Part shown: piece by piece, positions 22,097 to 33,157 of the stretch | Layout: the number at the start of each line of letters is the position of its first letter | How positions within the stretch are numbered: the stretch's first letter is position 1 | Source of the DNA: Halomonas sp. | GTDB lineage: Bacteria > Pseudomonadota > Gammaproteobacteria > Pseudomonadales > Halomonadaceae | NCBI RefSeq assembly: GCF_007625055.1 | Contig: NZ_VMQS01000001.1 | Location: 35,154-99,153 of the forward strand | Length of the DNA: 64,000 nucleotides | Direction: 5' to 3' | Position numbers and translations under genes: made by a program | The notes under the pieces: generated by a model | Databases searched by the model: none | Seen by the model: the letters and a program-made list of their open reading frames with translations, nothing else | Told to the model about the DNA's origin: nothing

Positions 22097-22639
22097 TCAG
22101 CGGCGACCGTGTAGATAAGTGTCTATCACAGTGCCCCAATGGCCCTGAGCATCGAGCAAGGCATCGCATACTTCGCGAACTGCGCCGTGCCCGCCCAGCC
22201 GCTCAGTGATCCAGTCAGCATGAGTGTGCAGGTAATCAGGGGCATTCGGCACCGTAATGCCGACGCCAGAGCGTTTTATAGTGGCCAGGTCTGGCAGGTC
22301 ATCGCCGCAGTAGGCGACTTGATCGAGCTCGAGATTCAAACGCTGGCAAAGCTTTCGGAGAGTGACAAGTTTATCTTCACAGCCTTGATAGACGTGGGGG
22401 ATGCCGAGTGCCGCTGCGCGTTGGCTGACCATGGGGGAATCCCGCCCGGTAATGATGGCAACATGCAACCCGGCCCGTTTAAGCAGCTTGAGACCCTGTC
22501 CATCCTGCGTATGAAAGGCTTTTATCTCCACGCCATCAGCCTGAAAATATAACCGGCCATCGGTCAGTACGCCATCGACGTCCATAGCAAATAAGCGCAC
22601 GCGGCGCAGGTGATCAACCAGGTTGGCGGGTTGGCTCAT
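22097..22639 (-). CDS. kdsC: 3-deoxy-D-manno-octulosonate 8-phosphate phosphatase KdsC
   Basis: KdsC removes phosphate from Kdo-8-phosphate, the last step before CMP activation in Kdo synthesis. It is a C0-type HAD phosphatase with catalytic D20 and D22 in AMDVDGVLTDG. It also has TGRDSPMV and the C-terminal metal motif YCGDDLPDL. The ATG at 22639 has GGAG five bases upstream and gives 180 residues; an upstream TTG at 22678 is less likely. It lies between kdsD and lptC. Confidence 0.95.
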   Translation of the reverse strand: MSQPANLVDHLRRVRLFAMDVDGVLTDGRLYFQADGVEIKAFHTQDGQGLKLLKRAGLHVAIITGRDSPMVSQRAAALGIPHVYQGCEDKLVTLRKLCQRLNLELDQVAYCGDDLPDLATIKRSGVGITVPNAPDYLHTHADWITERLGGHGAVREVCDALLDAQGHWGTVIDTYLHGRR

Positions 22640-22687
22640 GAAAACTCCATCTGAGAAGGCAGTTGATATTTTTGCCAAGTATGCTTG

Positions 22688-23677
22688 CTAGATAACGCCA
22701 CTGACGAGCAAGTCATGCATGTGAAGTGCGCCGATTGGGCGCTGCTCATCATCGACCACTGCCAGAGCGGTAATCTTGCTTTCCTCCATTAGCCGCACTG
22801 CCTCAGCGGCCAGCATGCTGGGCGCGATGCGTTTGCCAGGGCGAGTCATGACGTCATCCACCAGCACATCTCGCAGATCGTAATGGTGATCCAGAGTGCG
22901 GCGTAAATCACCATCGGTGTAAACCCCGGCAAGCCGACCTTGGGAATCGATCACGCAGGTAAACCCCAGCCCCTTTAGGGTAATTTCCAGCAGGGCATCC
23001 CGCAAAGGGCTCCCAAGGGGGATGCTTGGCAGACGCTCGCCGTCGTGCATTACATCCTTCACGCAAAGTAACAAACGCTTGCCGAGAGTGCCGCCCGGAT
23101 GTGAAAGGGCAAAATCTTCAGCCGTAAAACCACGTGCCTCAAGCAGGGCCACCGCAAGAGCATCGCCCAGGGCGAGCGCTGCCGTTGTAGAGCTGGTCGG
23201 TGCCAGGTCCAAAGGGCAAGCTTCTCGTTCAACCCCGCTGTTCAGGTGGGCATCGGCGTGACGAGCCAGGGTGGAATGCACTCGCCCAGTCATGCTTATC
23301 AAGGGGGCTCCCAGACGTTTGAGGAGGGGCAACAGGGCGGTCACTTCACTGGTTTCACCAGAGTTTGACAGGGCAATGACGACGTCGCTGCGAGTGATCA
23401 TGCCAAGGTCGCCGTGGCTGGCTTCTCCGGGGTGAACAAAAAAGGCGGGTGTACCGGTGCTGGCCAGGGTGGCCGCAAGCTTGCCCGCGATATGTCCGGA
23501 TTTGCCCATGCCCGTGACCACAACGCGTCCTTTGCAGGCGAGGATCAGTTCGCAGGCGCGGTCAAAGTGCTCGTCAAGCTTGGCTTGTAGATGACCAATC
23601 GCTTCCTGTTCTATCTGTAACGTGCGCAGTGCGCTTTCACGCATCAAGCTGGTAGTTGGGGGTATCGCATGGGGCAT
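22688..23677 (-). CDS. kdsD: D-arabinose-5-phosphate isomerase KdsD
   Basis: KdsD converts ribulose-5-phosphate to arabinose-5-phosphate, the first step to Kdo. An N-terminal SIS domain (VVVTGMGKSGHIAGKLAA and ALSNSGETSEV) is followed by two CBS domains (last about 120 residues; VMHDGERLP and YTDGDLRR). With ATG 23677 the protein has 329 residues (E. coli 328). An ATG at 23719 would add 14 residues; neither has a strong ribosome-binding site. It heads the minus-strand kds-lpt operon, divergent from mlaF. Confidence 0.94.
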   Translation of the reverse strand: MPHAIPPTTSLMRESALRTLQIEQEAIGHLQAKLDEHFDRACELILACKGRVVVTGMGKSGHIAGKLAATLASTGTPAFFVHPGEASHGDLGMITRSDVVIALSNSGETSEVTALLPLLKRLGAPLISMTGRVHSTLARHADAHLNSGVEREACPLDLAPTSSTTAALALGDALAVALLEARGFTAEDFALSHPGGTLGKRLLLCVKDVMHDGERLPSIPLGSPLRDALLEITLKGLGFTCVIDSQGRLAGVYTDGDLRRTLDHHYDLRDVLVDDVMTRPGKRIAPSMLAAEAVRLMEESKITALAVVDDEQRPIGALHMHDLLVSGVI

Positions 23678-23923
23678 GGCATGACTCACTTGACGATCAC
23701 CGATCGGTAAATGAAACATTTTATATTAACATCCGTAGCGAGGTGACCGCATATTTATTCCCGCTCACGTGCGACAATAGATGTTTTAGAAATTCTGAAT
23801 TGAGTTAGAATACAATGTTCGATTACGTTTTTGAACGCCCTTCAGCGTCAGATGTCTGTTTGCTACTGGGCTTTCGCCAGGTATCTGATGCTTTCTGCGC
23901 ACAAGGTGAGTGCCGGGTTTTAT

Positions 23924-24745
23924 ATGACTGATACTGCTTTTATTGAAATACAGGATCTGCATTTTACGCGGGGAGATCATGAGATCTTTCGTGGCGTTAA
24001 CATGTCCATTCCTCGTGGAAGGGTAACCGCTATCATGGGGCCGAGCGGCACGGGCAAAACAACATTGCTCAAGTTGATTGGCGGGCAGTTGACGCCAGAC
24101 AGTGGACGCATCCTGATCGATGGGCAGGATGTCAACAGGCTTTCCAGGAAGGCGTTGTTCAAATTGCGCCAACGCATGGGAATGTTGTTCCAGAGCGGCG
24201 CTTTATTTTCCGATCTGGATGTGTTCGAAAATGTGGCCTTTCCTCTTCGGGTACATACCAACCTGCCGGATGCGATGGTGCGCGATATCGTGCTTTTGAA
24301 ACTGCAGGCGGTAGGGCTTAGAGGGGCTCGAGAGCTGATGCCATCCGAGCTTTCGGGTGGAATGGCCCGTCGTGTGGCGCTTGCCCGTGCTGTGTCTCTG
24401 GACCCTGAATTGATTCTGTATGACGAGCCTTTTGTGGGTCAGGACCCCATTTCGATGGGGGTCCTTGTGCAGCTGATCAAGCGCCTCAATCAGGCGCTTG
24501 AACTAACCTCGGTGGTGGTGTCTCACGATATCAAGGAAACCTTGAGTATTGCAGATTACCTGTACCTGATCGCAGACGGCGAAGTTGTTGCTCACGGTAC
24601 GCCACAGATGCTGGATACGCATCAGGACCCCCGCGTCGAGCAGTTTATGCATGGCCAGCCGGATGGCCCCGTGCCCTTTCATTATCCCGCGCAGCCGTTT
24701 TACGACGACATTCTTAATCACGATGCAACCACAAGGATTGGTTAG
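23924..24745 (+). CDS. mlaF: Phospholipid-transport ABC ATPase MlaF
   Basis: MlaF is the ATPase of the MlaFEDB complex, which moves phospholipids between the inner membrane and the outer leaflet system to keep outer-membrane asymmetry. The 273 residues show Walker A GPSGTGKTT, signature LSGGMARR and Walker B LILYDEPFVGQDP. The ATG at 23924 fits the family N-terminus; an in-frame start at 23831 would add 31 unrelated residues. The stop codon is directly followed by the mlaE ATG. Unlike in E. coli, no yrbG-type antiporter separates mla from kdsD. Confidence 0.95.
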   Translation: MTDTAFIEIQDLHFTRGDHEIFRGVNMSIPRGRVTAIMGPSGTGKTTLLKLIGGQLTPDSGRILIDGQDVNRLSRKALFKLRQRMGMLFQSGALFSDLDVFENVAFPLRVHTNLPDAMVRDIVLLKLQAVGLRGARELMPSELSGGMARRVALARAVSLDPELILYDEPFVGQDPISMGVLVQLIKRLNQALELTSVVVSHDIKETLSIADYLYLIADGEVVAHGTPQMLDTHQDPRVEQFMHGQPDGPVPFHYPAQPFYDDILNHDATTRIG

Positions 24746-25546
24746 ATGGATGCAAACTTTTCCGACATCCTTGCACGGGTGACCAGGCTGGGACGCAAGG
24801 GGTCTGACCTGTTGGAAGCCCTGGGGCGTGCCGGTCTTTTTCTTGGTCAGTCGGCGATAAGCGTTCCGTCACGTGAAGGCTGGCGACTATGGATGCAGCA
24901 GATGCATTTTGTTGGCGTTTTGTCGCTAGCCATCGTGCTGGTTTCCGGCCTGTTTATAGGCATGGTGATTTCACTTCAGGGCTACACTATTCTGGTTGAG
25001 TTTGGCGCGGAGGAAGCCTTAGGCCAGATGGTCGCTTTATCATTGCTACGTGAACTGGCGCCTGTGGTGGCCGCACTCTTGTTTGCTGGTCGTGCAGGTT
25101 CAGCATTGACGGCTGAAATTGGCCTGATGAAAGCCACTGAACAGTTGTCAAGCATGGAGATGATCGGAGTGGATCCGCTACGCCGTGTAGTCGCCCCTCG
25201 CCTTTGGGCAGGGTTTGTGTCGCTGCCGATTCTTACGGTGGGCTTCAGTGTGGTAGGTGTCTGGGGGGGATATCTGGTAGGGGTGCAATGGCTAGGCGTA
25301 TTCGAAGGCTCCTACTGGAGCAATATGCAGGCCAGCGTTACCTTCTTGAATGATGTGGGCAACGGTATGGTCAAGAGTCTGGTGTTTGCCGTGGTGGTGA
25401 CCTGGATAGCCGTTTTTCAGGGATATGATCTGGTGCCAACATCGGAAGGGATTTCACGCGCGACAACGCGCACCGTTGTGTATTCTTCGCTAGCGGTACT
25501 CGGGTTGGATTTTGTCTTGACCGCCGTAATGTTTGGCGGCCTTTAA
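24746..25546 (+). CDS. mlaE: Phospholipid-transport permease MlaE
   Basis: MlaE is the inner-membrane permease of MlaFEDB. The 266-residue protein has five or so membrane segments and the family motifs [21 protein letters not shown] and [21 protein letters not shown], the coupling helix to MlaF. The gene begins on the base after the mlaF stop. Length equals E. coli MlaE (260). Confidence 0.96.
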   Translation: MDANFSDILARVTRLGRKGSDLLEALGRAGLFLGQSAISVPSREGWRLWMQQMHFVGVLSLAIVLVSGLFIGMVISLQGYTILVEFGAEEALGQMVALSLLRELAPVVAALLFAGRAGSALTAEIGLMKATEQLSSMEMIGVDPLRRVVAPRLWAGFVSLPILTVGFSVVGVWGGYLVGVQWLGVFEGSYWSNMQASVTFLNDVGNGMVKSLVFAVVVTWIAVFQGYDLVPTSEGISRATTRTVVYSSLAVLGLDFVLTAVMFGGL

Positions 25547-25561
25547 CGTTGGAGCAGATAC

Positions 25562-26026
25562 ATGAAGCGTAGTAAAACCATGGAGTTGGGCGTTGGGCTT
25601 TTCATGCTGGCCGGTATTGTCGGGCTGATATTTCTCGGCTTGAGGGTCAGTGGCCTTTCGCTTGCTTCTTCAACGCAGACATTTCACCTCGAAGCTAACT
25701 TTGCCAATATTGGCAGCCTCAAACCGCGCGCCCGGGTCACCATGGCCGGGGTTACCGTGGGGCGGGTGGAATCCATTGAGCTGGACACCGAATGGTATGA
25801 TGCCCGGGTTGTCATGAAGCTTGACAGTGATCTGGAAGGACAGATCAGCCGCGATTCAACCGCTGCGATTCTGACGGCTGGCCTGCTGGGTGAACAGTAT
25901 ATTGGTCTGAGCATTGGTGGCGACCCGGAGACGCTGGCTGATGGCGAGACCATACGTGATACCCAATCAGCCGTGGTGCTGGAAGAATTGATTCAGCAGT
26001 TTGTATCGAGTATGGCGAACGGTTGA
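25562..26026 (+). CDS. mlaD: MCE-domain phospholipid-transport protein MlaD
   Basis: MlaD forms a hexameric ring of MCE domains anchored to the inner membrane and channels lipids to or from MlaC. A membrane anchor lies at about residues 8-28, followed by the MCE domain (about 39-120), including ANFANIGSLKPRARVTMAGV and LLGEQYIGLSIGG. The length of 154 residues is slightly shorter than E. coli MlaD (183), the difference being at the C-terminus. It begins 15 bases after mlaE. Confidence 0.95.
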   Translation: MKRSKTMELGVGLFMLAGIVGLIFLGLRVSGLSLASSTQTFHLEANFANIGSLKPRARVTMAGVTVGRVESIELDTEWYDARVVMKLDSDLEGQISRDSTAAILTAGLLGEQYIGLSIGGDPETLADGETIRDTQSAVVLEELIQQFVSSMANG

Positions 26027-26090
26027 TGTGGCGGCGTGTCTTATTTTTAGTGAATGACGCTGCGTGAAACAGTAATCAAAAAGGAAAAGC

Positions 26091-26762
26091 ATGATGATAG
26101 GAAGTGACAAAGGATTTCAAAAGCCGACTGCATGGCTGGCAACATTGTTTGCGCTCCTGCTGATGTTTGCGCCACCAACCCAGGCGCAATCCATGGGGCC
26201 GGAAGAGGTTGTGCGTAACAATATAGACACCTTTATGGGTGAGCTGGAATCGCGAAAGGACTACTACGCCGATAACGTTGATGAATTAAAAGAACTTGTT
26301 GATGAGAATCTTGAGAATGTGGCTGATTTTCGCTACATCGGGGCCAGCGTCATGGGCAGCTACTTTCGCAACGCGTCTCCCGAACAGCGCAGGGATTTTG
26401 TAGCGGTTTTTCGACAGACACTGATCGATACCTATACCCGTGGCCTTGTGACATTTGACTATGATGAAATACGCGTGACGGACACCCAGCGTGCCCAGCG
26501 TTATGATGACCAGGCCAGCGTGGACATGGAAATCGTGGCGAATGATGGCAATGTCTATCCCGTAAGTTATAGCCTTCGTCTCTCTGATGGTGAGTGGCGA
26601 GTCGTTAATGTGATTGTTAACGGCATTAACCTTGGGTTGACGTTCCGTAACCAGTTCGACCAGGCCATGCGTGATAATAACCGTGATTATGACGCGGTTA
26701 TCGATAACTGGTCGCCTGCAGTGGGTGTGGATGAGCTGGAAGAAGGCGGAGACGACGCGTGA
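26091..26762 (+). CDS. mlaC: Periplasmic phospholipid-binding protein MlaC
   Basis: MlaC shuttles phospholipids between the outer-membrane MlaA complex and MlaFEDB. It has 223 residues: a signal peptide of about 32 residues ending TQAQS, then the Tol-Tol-Ttg2 domain (ENVADFRYIGASVMGSYF, VNVIVNGINLGLTFRNQF). An acidic tail (ELEEGGDD) ends the protein. AAGGAAAA precedes the ATG. The stop overlaps the mlaB start by four bases. Confidence 0.95.
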   Translation: MMIGSDKGFQKPTAWLATLFALLLMFAPPTQAQSMGPEEVVRNNIDTFMGELESRKDYYADNVDELKELVDENLENVADFRYIGASVMGSYFRNASPEQRRDFVAVFRQTLIDTYTRGLVTFDYDEIRVTDTQRAQRYDDQASVDMEIVANDGNVYPVSYSLRLSDGEWRVVNVIVNGINLGLTFRNQFDQAMRDNNRDYDAVIDNWSPAVGVDELEEGGDDA

Positions 26763-27100
26763 CTGAGCTTTTCTCTCATCAGGGAGTGGCGCTTGAGCAG
26801 CGTGGCAATACCCTGTGGGTAAGCGGCGGTGTGGATGCTACAACGGCCGCCGCACTCGCGGCTGCAGGCAGTCAGTGGCTGGTCAGCACGTCCATCCGTG
26901 AGTTGCGAATCAGTTTTGAAGGTGTTGACAAGGCAAGCAGTGCCGCGCTCAGTGTGCTGCTTGAGTGGTTGCGCATCAGTCGCCAGTACTCTCTTGATGT
27001 TGTGGCGGTTGAACTCTCGGCACCGCTGCGTCGTCTGGCCAATCTGGCAGAGTTGGAAACCTTACTGGCATTTTCGGCCCCTCCCTCTGGCCCTGGCTGA
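26759..27100 (+). CDS. mlaB: STAS-domain protein MlaB
   Basis: MlaB is the small cytosolic STAS-domain subunit that stabilises and activates MlaF. The 113-residue protein has a STAS pattern (GVDATTAAALAAAG, LRISFEGVDKASSAALSVLLEWL). It starts at GTG 26759, which overlaps the mlaC stop (GTGA). It is the last gene of the mla operon, followed by an intrinsic terminator. Confidence 0.9.
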   Translation: MTELFSHQGVALEQRGNTLWVSGGVDATTAAALAAAGSQWLVSTSIRELRISFEGVDKASSAALSVLLEWLRISRQYSLDVVAVELSAPLRRLANLAELETLLAFSAPPSGPG

Positions 27101-27146
27101 GCATGAACCTGCCATTTAAAGGACCTGGAAACGCGCAATGCAATGG

Positions 27147-27175
27147 AGCAATCGCCAAAGCGGTTGCTTTTCTTT
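27147..27175 (+). terminator. Intrinsic terminator after the mla operon
   Basis: AGCAATCGC (27147-27155) pairs with GCGGTTGCT (27160-27168) over nine positions, with one G-T wobble and a CAAA loop, and is followed by TTTCTTT. It lies 47 bases after mlaB and 45 before ibaG, so ibaG-murA would need its own promoter or readthrough. Confidence 0.7.
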
Positions 27176-27219
27176 ATCATGAGCCCTGTTTTTTAGGCTA
27201 TTCCAACAGGAGTTTGCTA

Positions 27220-28745
<1,526 letters not shown>

Positions 28746-28772
28746 GTCATGCACTAACCATTGGCAACCAAG

Positions 28773-29429
28773 ATGAGTAAGCAATTGATTCTGGCGCTCT
28801 CCAAAGGGCGAATTTTGCAGGAAACCTTACCTTTACTGGCCGACGCTGGCATTACCCCTGTTGAAGATCTGGGGAAAAGCCGCAAGCTTTTATTTGATAC
28901 TAATCTGCCGGAGATAAAGCTGGTGGTTATCCGGGCGACGGATGTGCCCACCTATGTTCAGTTGGGTGCTGCCGACCTAGGGGTCGCCGGCAAGGATGTC
29001 CTGCTTGAACATGGTGAGCAGGGGCTCTATGAGCCACTGGATCTGGACATTGCTCGATGCAAATTGATGACCGCGGGTATCAAGGGAGAATTGCCAGGGC
29101 ATGCACGCCGTCGTGTGGCTACCAAGTTTGTCGACGTTGCGCGGCGTTACTACGCAGAGCAAGGCATCCAGGCCGAAGTGATCAAGCTGTACGGGGCGAT
29201 GGAACTGGCCCCTCTGATGAACCTGGCCGATGAAATTGTCGATATTGTCGACACCGGCAACACCCTGCGAGCCAACGGTATGGAACCACGTGAGCTGATC
29301 GCGTCCATCAGTACCCGTCTGGTTGTCAACAAGGCCGCCATGACCATGAAGCACCGCCAGATCAAGCCGCTCATCGAGCGCCTGCGTACGGCGGTTGAAA
29401 GTCGTCAAAGTGCGGCTGTGAGCAACTGA
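28773..29429 (+). CDS. hisG: ATP phosphoribosyltransferase, short form HisG
   Basis: HisG joins ATP and PRPP in the first step of histidine synthesis. At 218 residues it is the short form without the C-terminal regulatory domain, a form that works as a hetero-octamer with HisZ; hisZ is not in this window. Motifs include [16 protein letters not shown] at the start and the PRPP loop [13 protein letters not shown]. The ATG at 28773 is preferred over an in-frame TTG at 28761. It lies 27 bases after murA. Confidence 0.95.
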   Translation: MSKQLILALSKGRILQETLPLLADAGITPVEDLGKSRKLLFDTNLPEIKLVVIRATDVPTYVQLGAADLGVAGKDVLLEHGEQGLYEPLDLDIARCKLMTAGIKGELPGHARRRVATKFVDVARRYYAEQGIQAEVIKLYGAMELAPLMNLADEIVDIVDTGNTLRANGMEPRELIASISTRLVVNKAAMTMKHRQIKPLIERLRTAVESRQSAAVSN

Positions 29430-29468
29430 TCAACGAGAGCGAATCCGTTATCCATGAGCGAGGTAGCC

Positions 29469-30788
29469 ATGAGCGAAACCATGAAGATGTCATCGGTGGC
29501 GCGTTTTTCGACCCGCGATGCCGATTTTGATCAGCGCCTTGATGCATTGTTGGATTGGGAAGGCGTTTCGGATCGCGCCGTTCAGCAGCGCGTGGAAGAT
29601 ATCCTTCACCAGGTCAAGCAGCGCGGCGATGCCGCCGTTGTTGAAGCGACCAACCGCTTTGACCGTCTGTCGGCATCCTCCATGCAGGAGTTGTGCCTGT
29701 CTCAGGAGCAGTTGGAGACCGCCTACCACGCATTACCAGCTGACCAACGCGAGGCGCTTGCCTTGGCTGCTGAGCGCATTCGCCGTTATCACGAGCACCA
29801 GAAGCCGTCATCCTGGCAGTACACCGAAGAGGACGGAACCGTGTTGGGCCAGCAGGTGGCGCCACTTGATCGGGCGGGTATCTACGTACCGGGGGGCAAG
29901 GCGTCATATCCGTCATCAGTGTTGATGAATGCGATTCCAGCGCATGTGGCCGGGGTCAGGGAAATCGTGATGGTGGTCCCCACTCCTGACGGTATCCTTA
30001 ATGATATGGTGTTGGCAGCTGCATACCTGGCAGGAGTGGATTACGTTTTCACCATTGGCGGGGCACAGGCTGTTGCGGCACTCGCGTATGGAACCGAAAG
30101 TGTTCCACGGGTTGATAAGATTGTGGGTCCCGGCAATATCTATGTGGCAACCGCTAAACGTGCGGTATTTGGCCAGGTCGGGATCGACATGATCGCCGGA
30201 CCGTCAGAGATTCTGGTGATCTGTGACGGCCAGACCTCCCCGGACTGGATCGCCATGGACCTTTTTTCCCAGGCTGAACACGATGAAGACGCGCAGGCGA
30301 TTCTCGTCAGCTGGGATGAGGAGCACCTCAGTGCGGTTCAAGAGGCTATTGATCGCCTGATGCCAACGCTTGAGCGCCATGAGATTGTGCGTGCTTCAAT
30401 GAGCAAAAGGGGAGCGCTGATTTTATGTGACGATCAGGAGGAAGCGCTGGCATTGATCAACCGAATCGCTCCGGAACATCTTGAACTTTCGGTAAGCGAC
30501 CCTGATGCCTGGTTATCTGGCATTCGCCATGCCGGTGCGATTTTCATGGGGCGTTACACCGCAGAAGCCTTGGGTGATTATTGCGCGGGCCCGAACCATG
30601 TGCTGCCGACGTCAGGCACGGCTCGTTTTTCATCGCCGCTTGGCGTCTATGATTTTCAGAAACGCTCGTCGATTATTCATTGCTCGGCAGATGGAGCCAG
30701 CGCACTGGGTGAAGTGGCGTCAGTGCTGGCGAGGGGGGAGTCACTCACGGCCCATGCCCGCTCTGCGGAGTATCGTCTGAAGCGCTAA
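29469..30788 (+). CDS. hisD: Histidinol dehydrogenase
   Basis: HisD oxidises L-histidinol to histidine in two NAD-dependent steps. With ATG 29469 (GAGG five bases upstream) the protein has 439 residues. ATG 29454 is a possible start adding five residues. Signature stretches include [32 protein letters not shown] and the zinc-site region [11 protein letters not shown]. In Pseudomonas hisC follows; here a terminator follows instead. Confidence 0.97.
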   Translation: MSETMKMSSVARFSTRDADFDQRLDALLDWEGVSDRAVQQRVEDILHQVKQRGDAAVVEATNRFDRLSASSMQELCLSQEQLETAYHALPADQREALALAAERIRRYHEHQKPSSWQYTEEDGTVLGQQVAPLDRAGIYVPGGKASYPSSVLMNAIPAHVAGVREIVMVVPTPDGILNDMVLAAAYLAGVDYVFTIGGAQAVAALAYGTESVPRVDKIVGPGNIYVATAKRAVFGQVGIDMIAGPSEILVICDGQTSPDWIAMDLFSQAEHDEDAQAILVSWDEEHLSAVQEAIDRLMPTLERHEIVRASMSKRGALILCDDQEEALALINRIAPEHLELSVSDPDAWLSGIRHAGAIFMGRYTAEALGDYCAGPNHVLPTSGTARFSSPLGVYDFQKRSSIIHCSADGASALGEVASVLARGESLTAHARSAEYRLKR

Positions 30789-30820
30789 CAAGCCGTCAGT
30801 CCAAATGTTCTGCCAAGACA

Positions 30821-30848
30821 ACACAGGCCACCTTGCGGTGGCCTGTGT
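30821..30848. terminator. Bidirectional terminator between hisD and algW
   Basis: A perfect 12-bp stem, ACACAGGCCACC (30821-30832) and GGTGGCCTGTGT (30837-30848), has a TTGC loop between the convergent genes hisD and algW. The flanking T-runs are short on both strands, so efficiency is uncertain, but the stem is very stable. Confidence 0.7.
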
Positions 30849-30873
30849 ATTTCGGGAGTAAGGTGACAAATTC

Positions 30874-32139
30874 TTATTCATCCGCATTCTGTTCGCTTCG
30901 CTCTTCGACCGGCACGCTGGGAATGGGGCGTTCAGCTACCTCCAGGGTCAGATCCTGGCGTTCCCCATTTCTGACAATGGTGACCGGCAGGCGAGTGCCC
31001 GGCTTGATGGCGGCAATATTACTCATGGTGGCACGTGCATCAAGTACTGGTTGGCCATCCACCGCCAGCAATACATCACCGGGTTGCAATCCTGCCTGAT
31101 CAGCAGGGCCACCCTTGATGGCACCGGCAATGATCATACCTTGAGGATTGCGTAACCCGAAGGAGGCGGCCAGTTCTCGGGACAGGGTCTGCGCTTCAAT
31201 ACCCAGCCAGCCCCGAATCACACGCCCCTGAGTCACCAGCTCATTCAGCACGCTATGCGCCAGGTTGGCAGGAATGGCAAAGCCGATCCCCTGTGATCCG
31301 CCCGAGCGTGAAAAAATGGCCGTGTTGATACCGACCAGTGCGCCGTTGGGGTTGATCAGGGCGCCGCCCGAGTTGCCTGGGTTTATTGCAGCATCTGTCT
31401 GTATGAAGTCTTCATAGGCATTAATGCCAAGGTGGCTACGGCCAGTCGCACTGATGATGCCCATGGTCACTGTCTGGCCAACGCCAAAGGGGTTGCCGAT
31501 AGCCAGGGCAACATCCCCGATGGCCGTGTTTTCGGAGTTGCTTAGCTTGATCACTGGCAGGTTATCCAGCGGAATCCGCAGTACCGCCAGGTCGCTTTCG
31601 GGATCGGTGCCGATCACTTCGGCAATGGATTCGCGTCCATCACGTAACGCTACCTGGATTTTGTCAGCCCCGTTGGTGACATGGTGGTTCGTCAATACAT
31701 AGCCGTCCGGGCTGACAATAACGCCAGACCCCAGGCTGGATAGCATGCGCTGTTGACTGGTGGCATCGTCGCCATTAAAGAACTGTTCGAAAAAAGGGTC
31801 GGAGCGTAGTGGGTGATCGTCGCGGTTGACTACCCGTGAAGAATAGATATTGACCACCGCTGGTGCCGCCGTGCTGACTGCATGGGAATAGCTGACAGGG
31901 CCTTTTTCGCGGCTAAGTGGTTCAGCACGGGTGACCTCTGGTAGGGGGCGTTTTGGAACCCGTCGCTCGGAACCGACAGTTGATACGAAGGCTCTGTCTT
32001 CAGGCGGTGGTGTTGTGGTCGTGCTCTCTTGCGCGGTAAATGGGTTAGGAATCTGCTCGGGAAACAGCGCCAACAGCAACACCGCCAGTAATATGCCAAT
32101 GATGATAGGGCCTATATACAGCGTTACATAGCGGTGCAT
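30874..32139 (-). CDS. algW: Site-1 periplasmic protease AlgW/DegS
   Basis: This is a membrane-anchored trypsin-like HtrA protease with one PDZ domain. DegS/AlgW senses misfolded outer-membrane proteins and makes the first cut in the anti-sigma factor RseA/MucA, releasing the envelope-stress sigma factor. A membrane anchor lies at about residues 7-26. The catalytic triad is H153 (TNHHV), D183 (ESDLAVLRI) and S257 (NPGNSGGAL); one PDZ domain occupies about 290-400. At 421 residues it exceeds E. coli DegS (355), mainly through a Thr/Pro/Glu-rich linker (about 36-80) after the anchor. One PDZ domain and a signal anchor distinguish it from DegP/MucD. Confidence 0.92.
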   Translation of the reverse strand: MHRYVTLYIGPIIIGILLAVLLLALFPEQIPNPFTAQESTTTTPPPEDRAFVSTVGSERRVPKRPLPEVTRAEPLSREKGPVSYSHAVSTAAPAVVNIYSSRVVNRDDHPLRSDPFFEQFFNGDDATSQQRMLSSLGSGVIVSPDGYVLTNHHVTNGADKIQVALRDGRESIAEVIGTDPESDLAVLRIPLDNLPVIKLSNSENTAIGDVALAIGNPFGVGQTVTMGIISATGRSHLGINAYEDFIQTDAAINPGNSGGALINPNGALVGINTAIFSRSGGSQGIGFAIPANLAHSVLNELVTQGRVIRGWLGIEAQTLSRELAASFGLRNPQGMIIAGAIKGGPADQAGLQPGDVLLAVDGQPVLDARATMSNIAAIKPGTRLPVTIVRNGERQDLTLEVAERPIPSVPVEERSEQNADE

Positions 32140-32362
32140 GAGTTCTTCCTTGCAGTGTATGCCTGGATGAAAATAGTGTTAATTCAAGCCTTGTTTCATT
32201 GGCTTTTTAAGCTACTGCGCTTTAATGCCATTATCATAACATTACATCATGATAGATTTGTGCATAGCAGAAAAAGAGCCCAGGTCCCTTTTAATACCAA
32301 TAGGCCCTGGCCTGCTGATCAAAATGCTTACCCACCCATACTGCATGAGGAGAACTGGCGCA

Positions 32363-33127
32363 ATGATTGAACGTGCTCGCCTGGTCGACATCTGTGATCA
32401 GGAATTGAAGGCACCCTGCTTCAAGGATTACACGCTTAATGGCCTGCAGGTAGAGGGTCGCGGTGAAATACAGCGAGTACTCAGCGGAGTGACGGCCTGC
32501 CAGGCATTGCTAGACGAAGCCGTTGAATGGCAGGCCGATGCGATTCTGGTGCATCACGGTTACTTCTGGAAAAACGAACCTGTCGCCTTGACCGGTATGA
32601 AACAGCGACGCATCCGTACCTTGCTGGCGAACGATATCAATCTGCTGGCCTATCATCTGCCCCTCGATGCACATCCCGTCCTTGGCAACAATGCCCAGCT
32701 TGCCAGGCGGTTTGGCTGGCAGTTCGAGCGGTGTCTGGATGGCGAGCAGGGCGTTGGCCTGCTGTGGCTTGGGCGCACAGCGGAATCCTGCAGCCTGGCG
32801 TCACTTGAAGCCCAGGCAACAAAGGTTCTAAACCGTTCACCGCTAACGATTGAGTCAGCCTTGGGTGCTGAACGCATCGAGCGTATTGCCTGGTGCACAG
32901 GTGGCGCGCAGGACATGATCATCCAGGCTTTTGAAGGGGGTGCTCAGGCGTTTGTGTCAGGTGAGATATCCGAACGCACAACGCATTTGGCCCGGGAAAT
33001 GGGCATTCATTATCTGGCTGCCGGTCACCATGCTACCGAGCGCTATGGGGTAGAAGCCCTGGGTGATTGGTTGGCGAACCGGTTTTCGATAGATCACCGT
33101 TTTGTCGATATTGACAACCCCGCATGA
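32363..33127 (+). CDS. Nif3-like dinuclear metal-centre protein (YbgI family)
   Basis: This is a Nif3/YbgI-type protein, a toroidal hexamer with a two-metal site; the E. coli member has been linked to GTP cyclohydrolase-like chemistry, but the function is not settled. The ATG at 32363 (GAGGAG ten bases upstream) gives 254 residues. Metal-site motifs are DAILVHHGYFWK, AYHLPLDAH and the C-terminal AAGHHATERYG. In-frame codons upstream (from 32249) lack family similarity. It is divergent from algW, a neighbourhood also seen in Pseudomonas. Confidence 0.9.
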   Translation: MIERARLVDICDQELKAPCFKDYTLNGLQVEGRGEIQRVLSGVTACQALLDEAVEWQADAILVHHGYFWKNEPVALTGMKQRRIRTLLANDINLLAYHLPLDAHPVLGNNAQLARRFGWQFERCLDGEQGVGLLWLGRTAESCSLASLEAQATKVLNRSPLTIESALGAERIERIAWCTGGAQDMIIQAFEGGAQAFVSGEISERTTHLAREMGIHYLAAGHHATERYGVEALGDWLANRFSIDHRFVDIDNPA

Positions 33128-33157
33128 TGTGAGCACGGTAAAGACACTGAACAAGCC

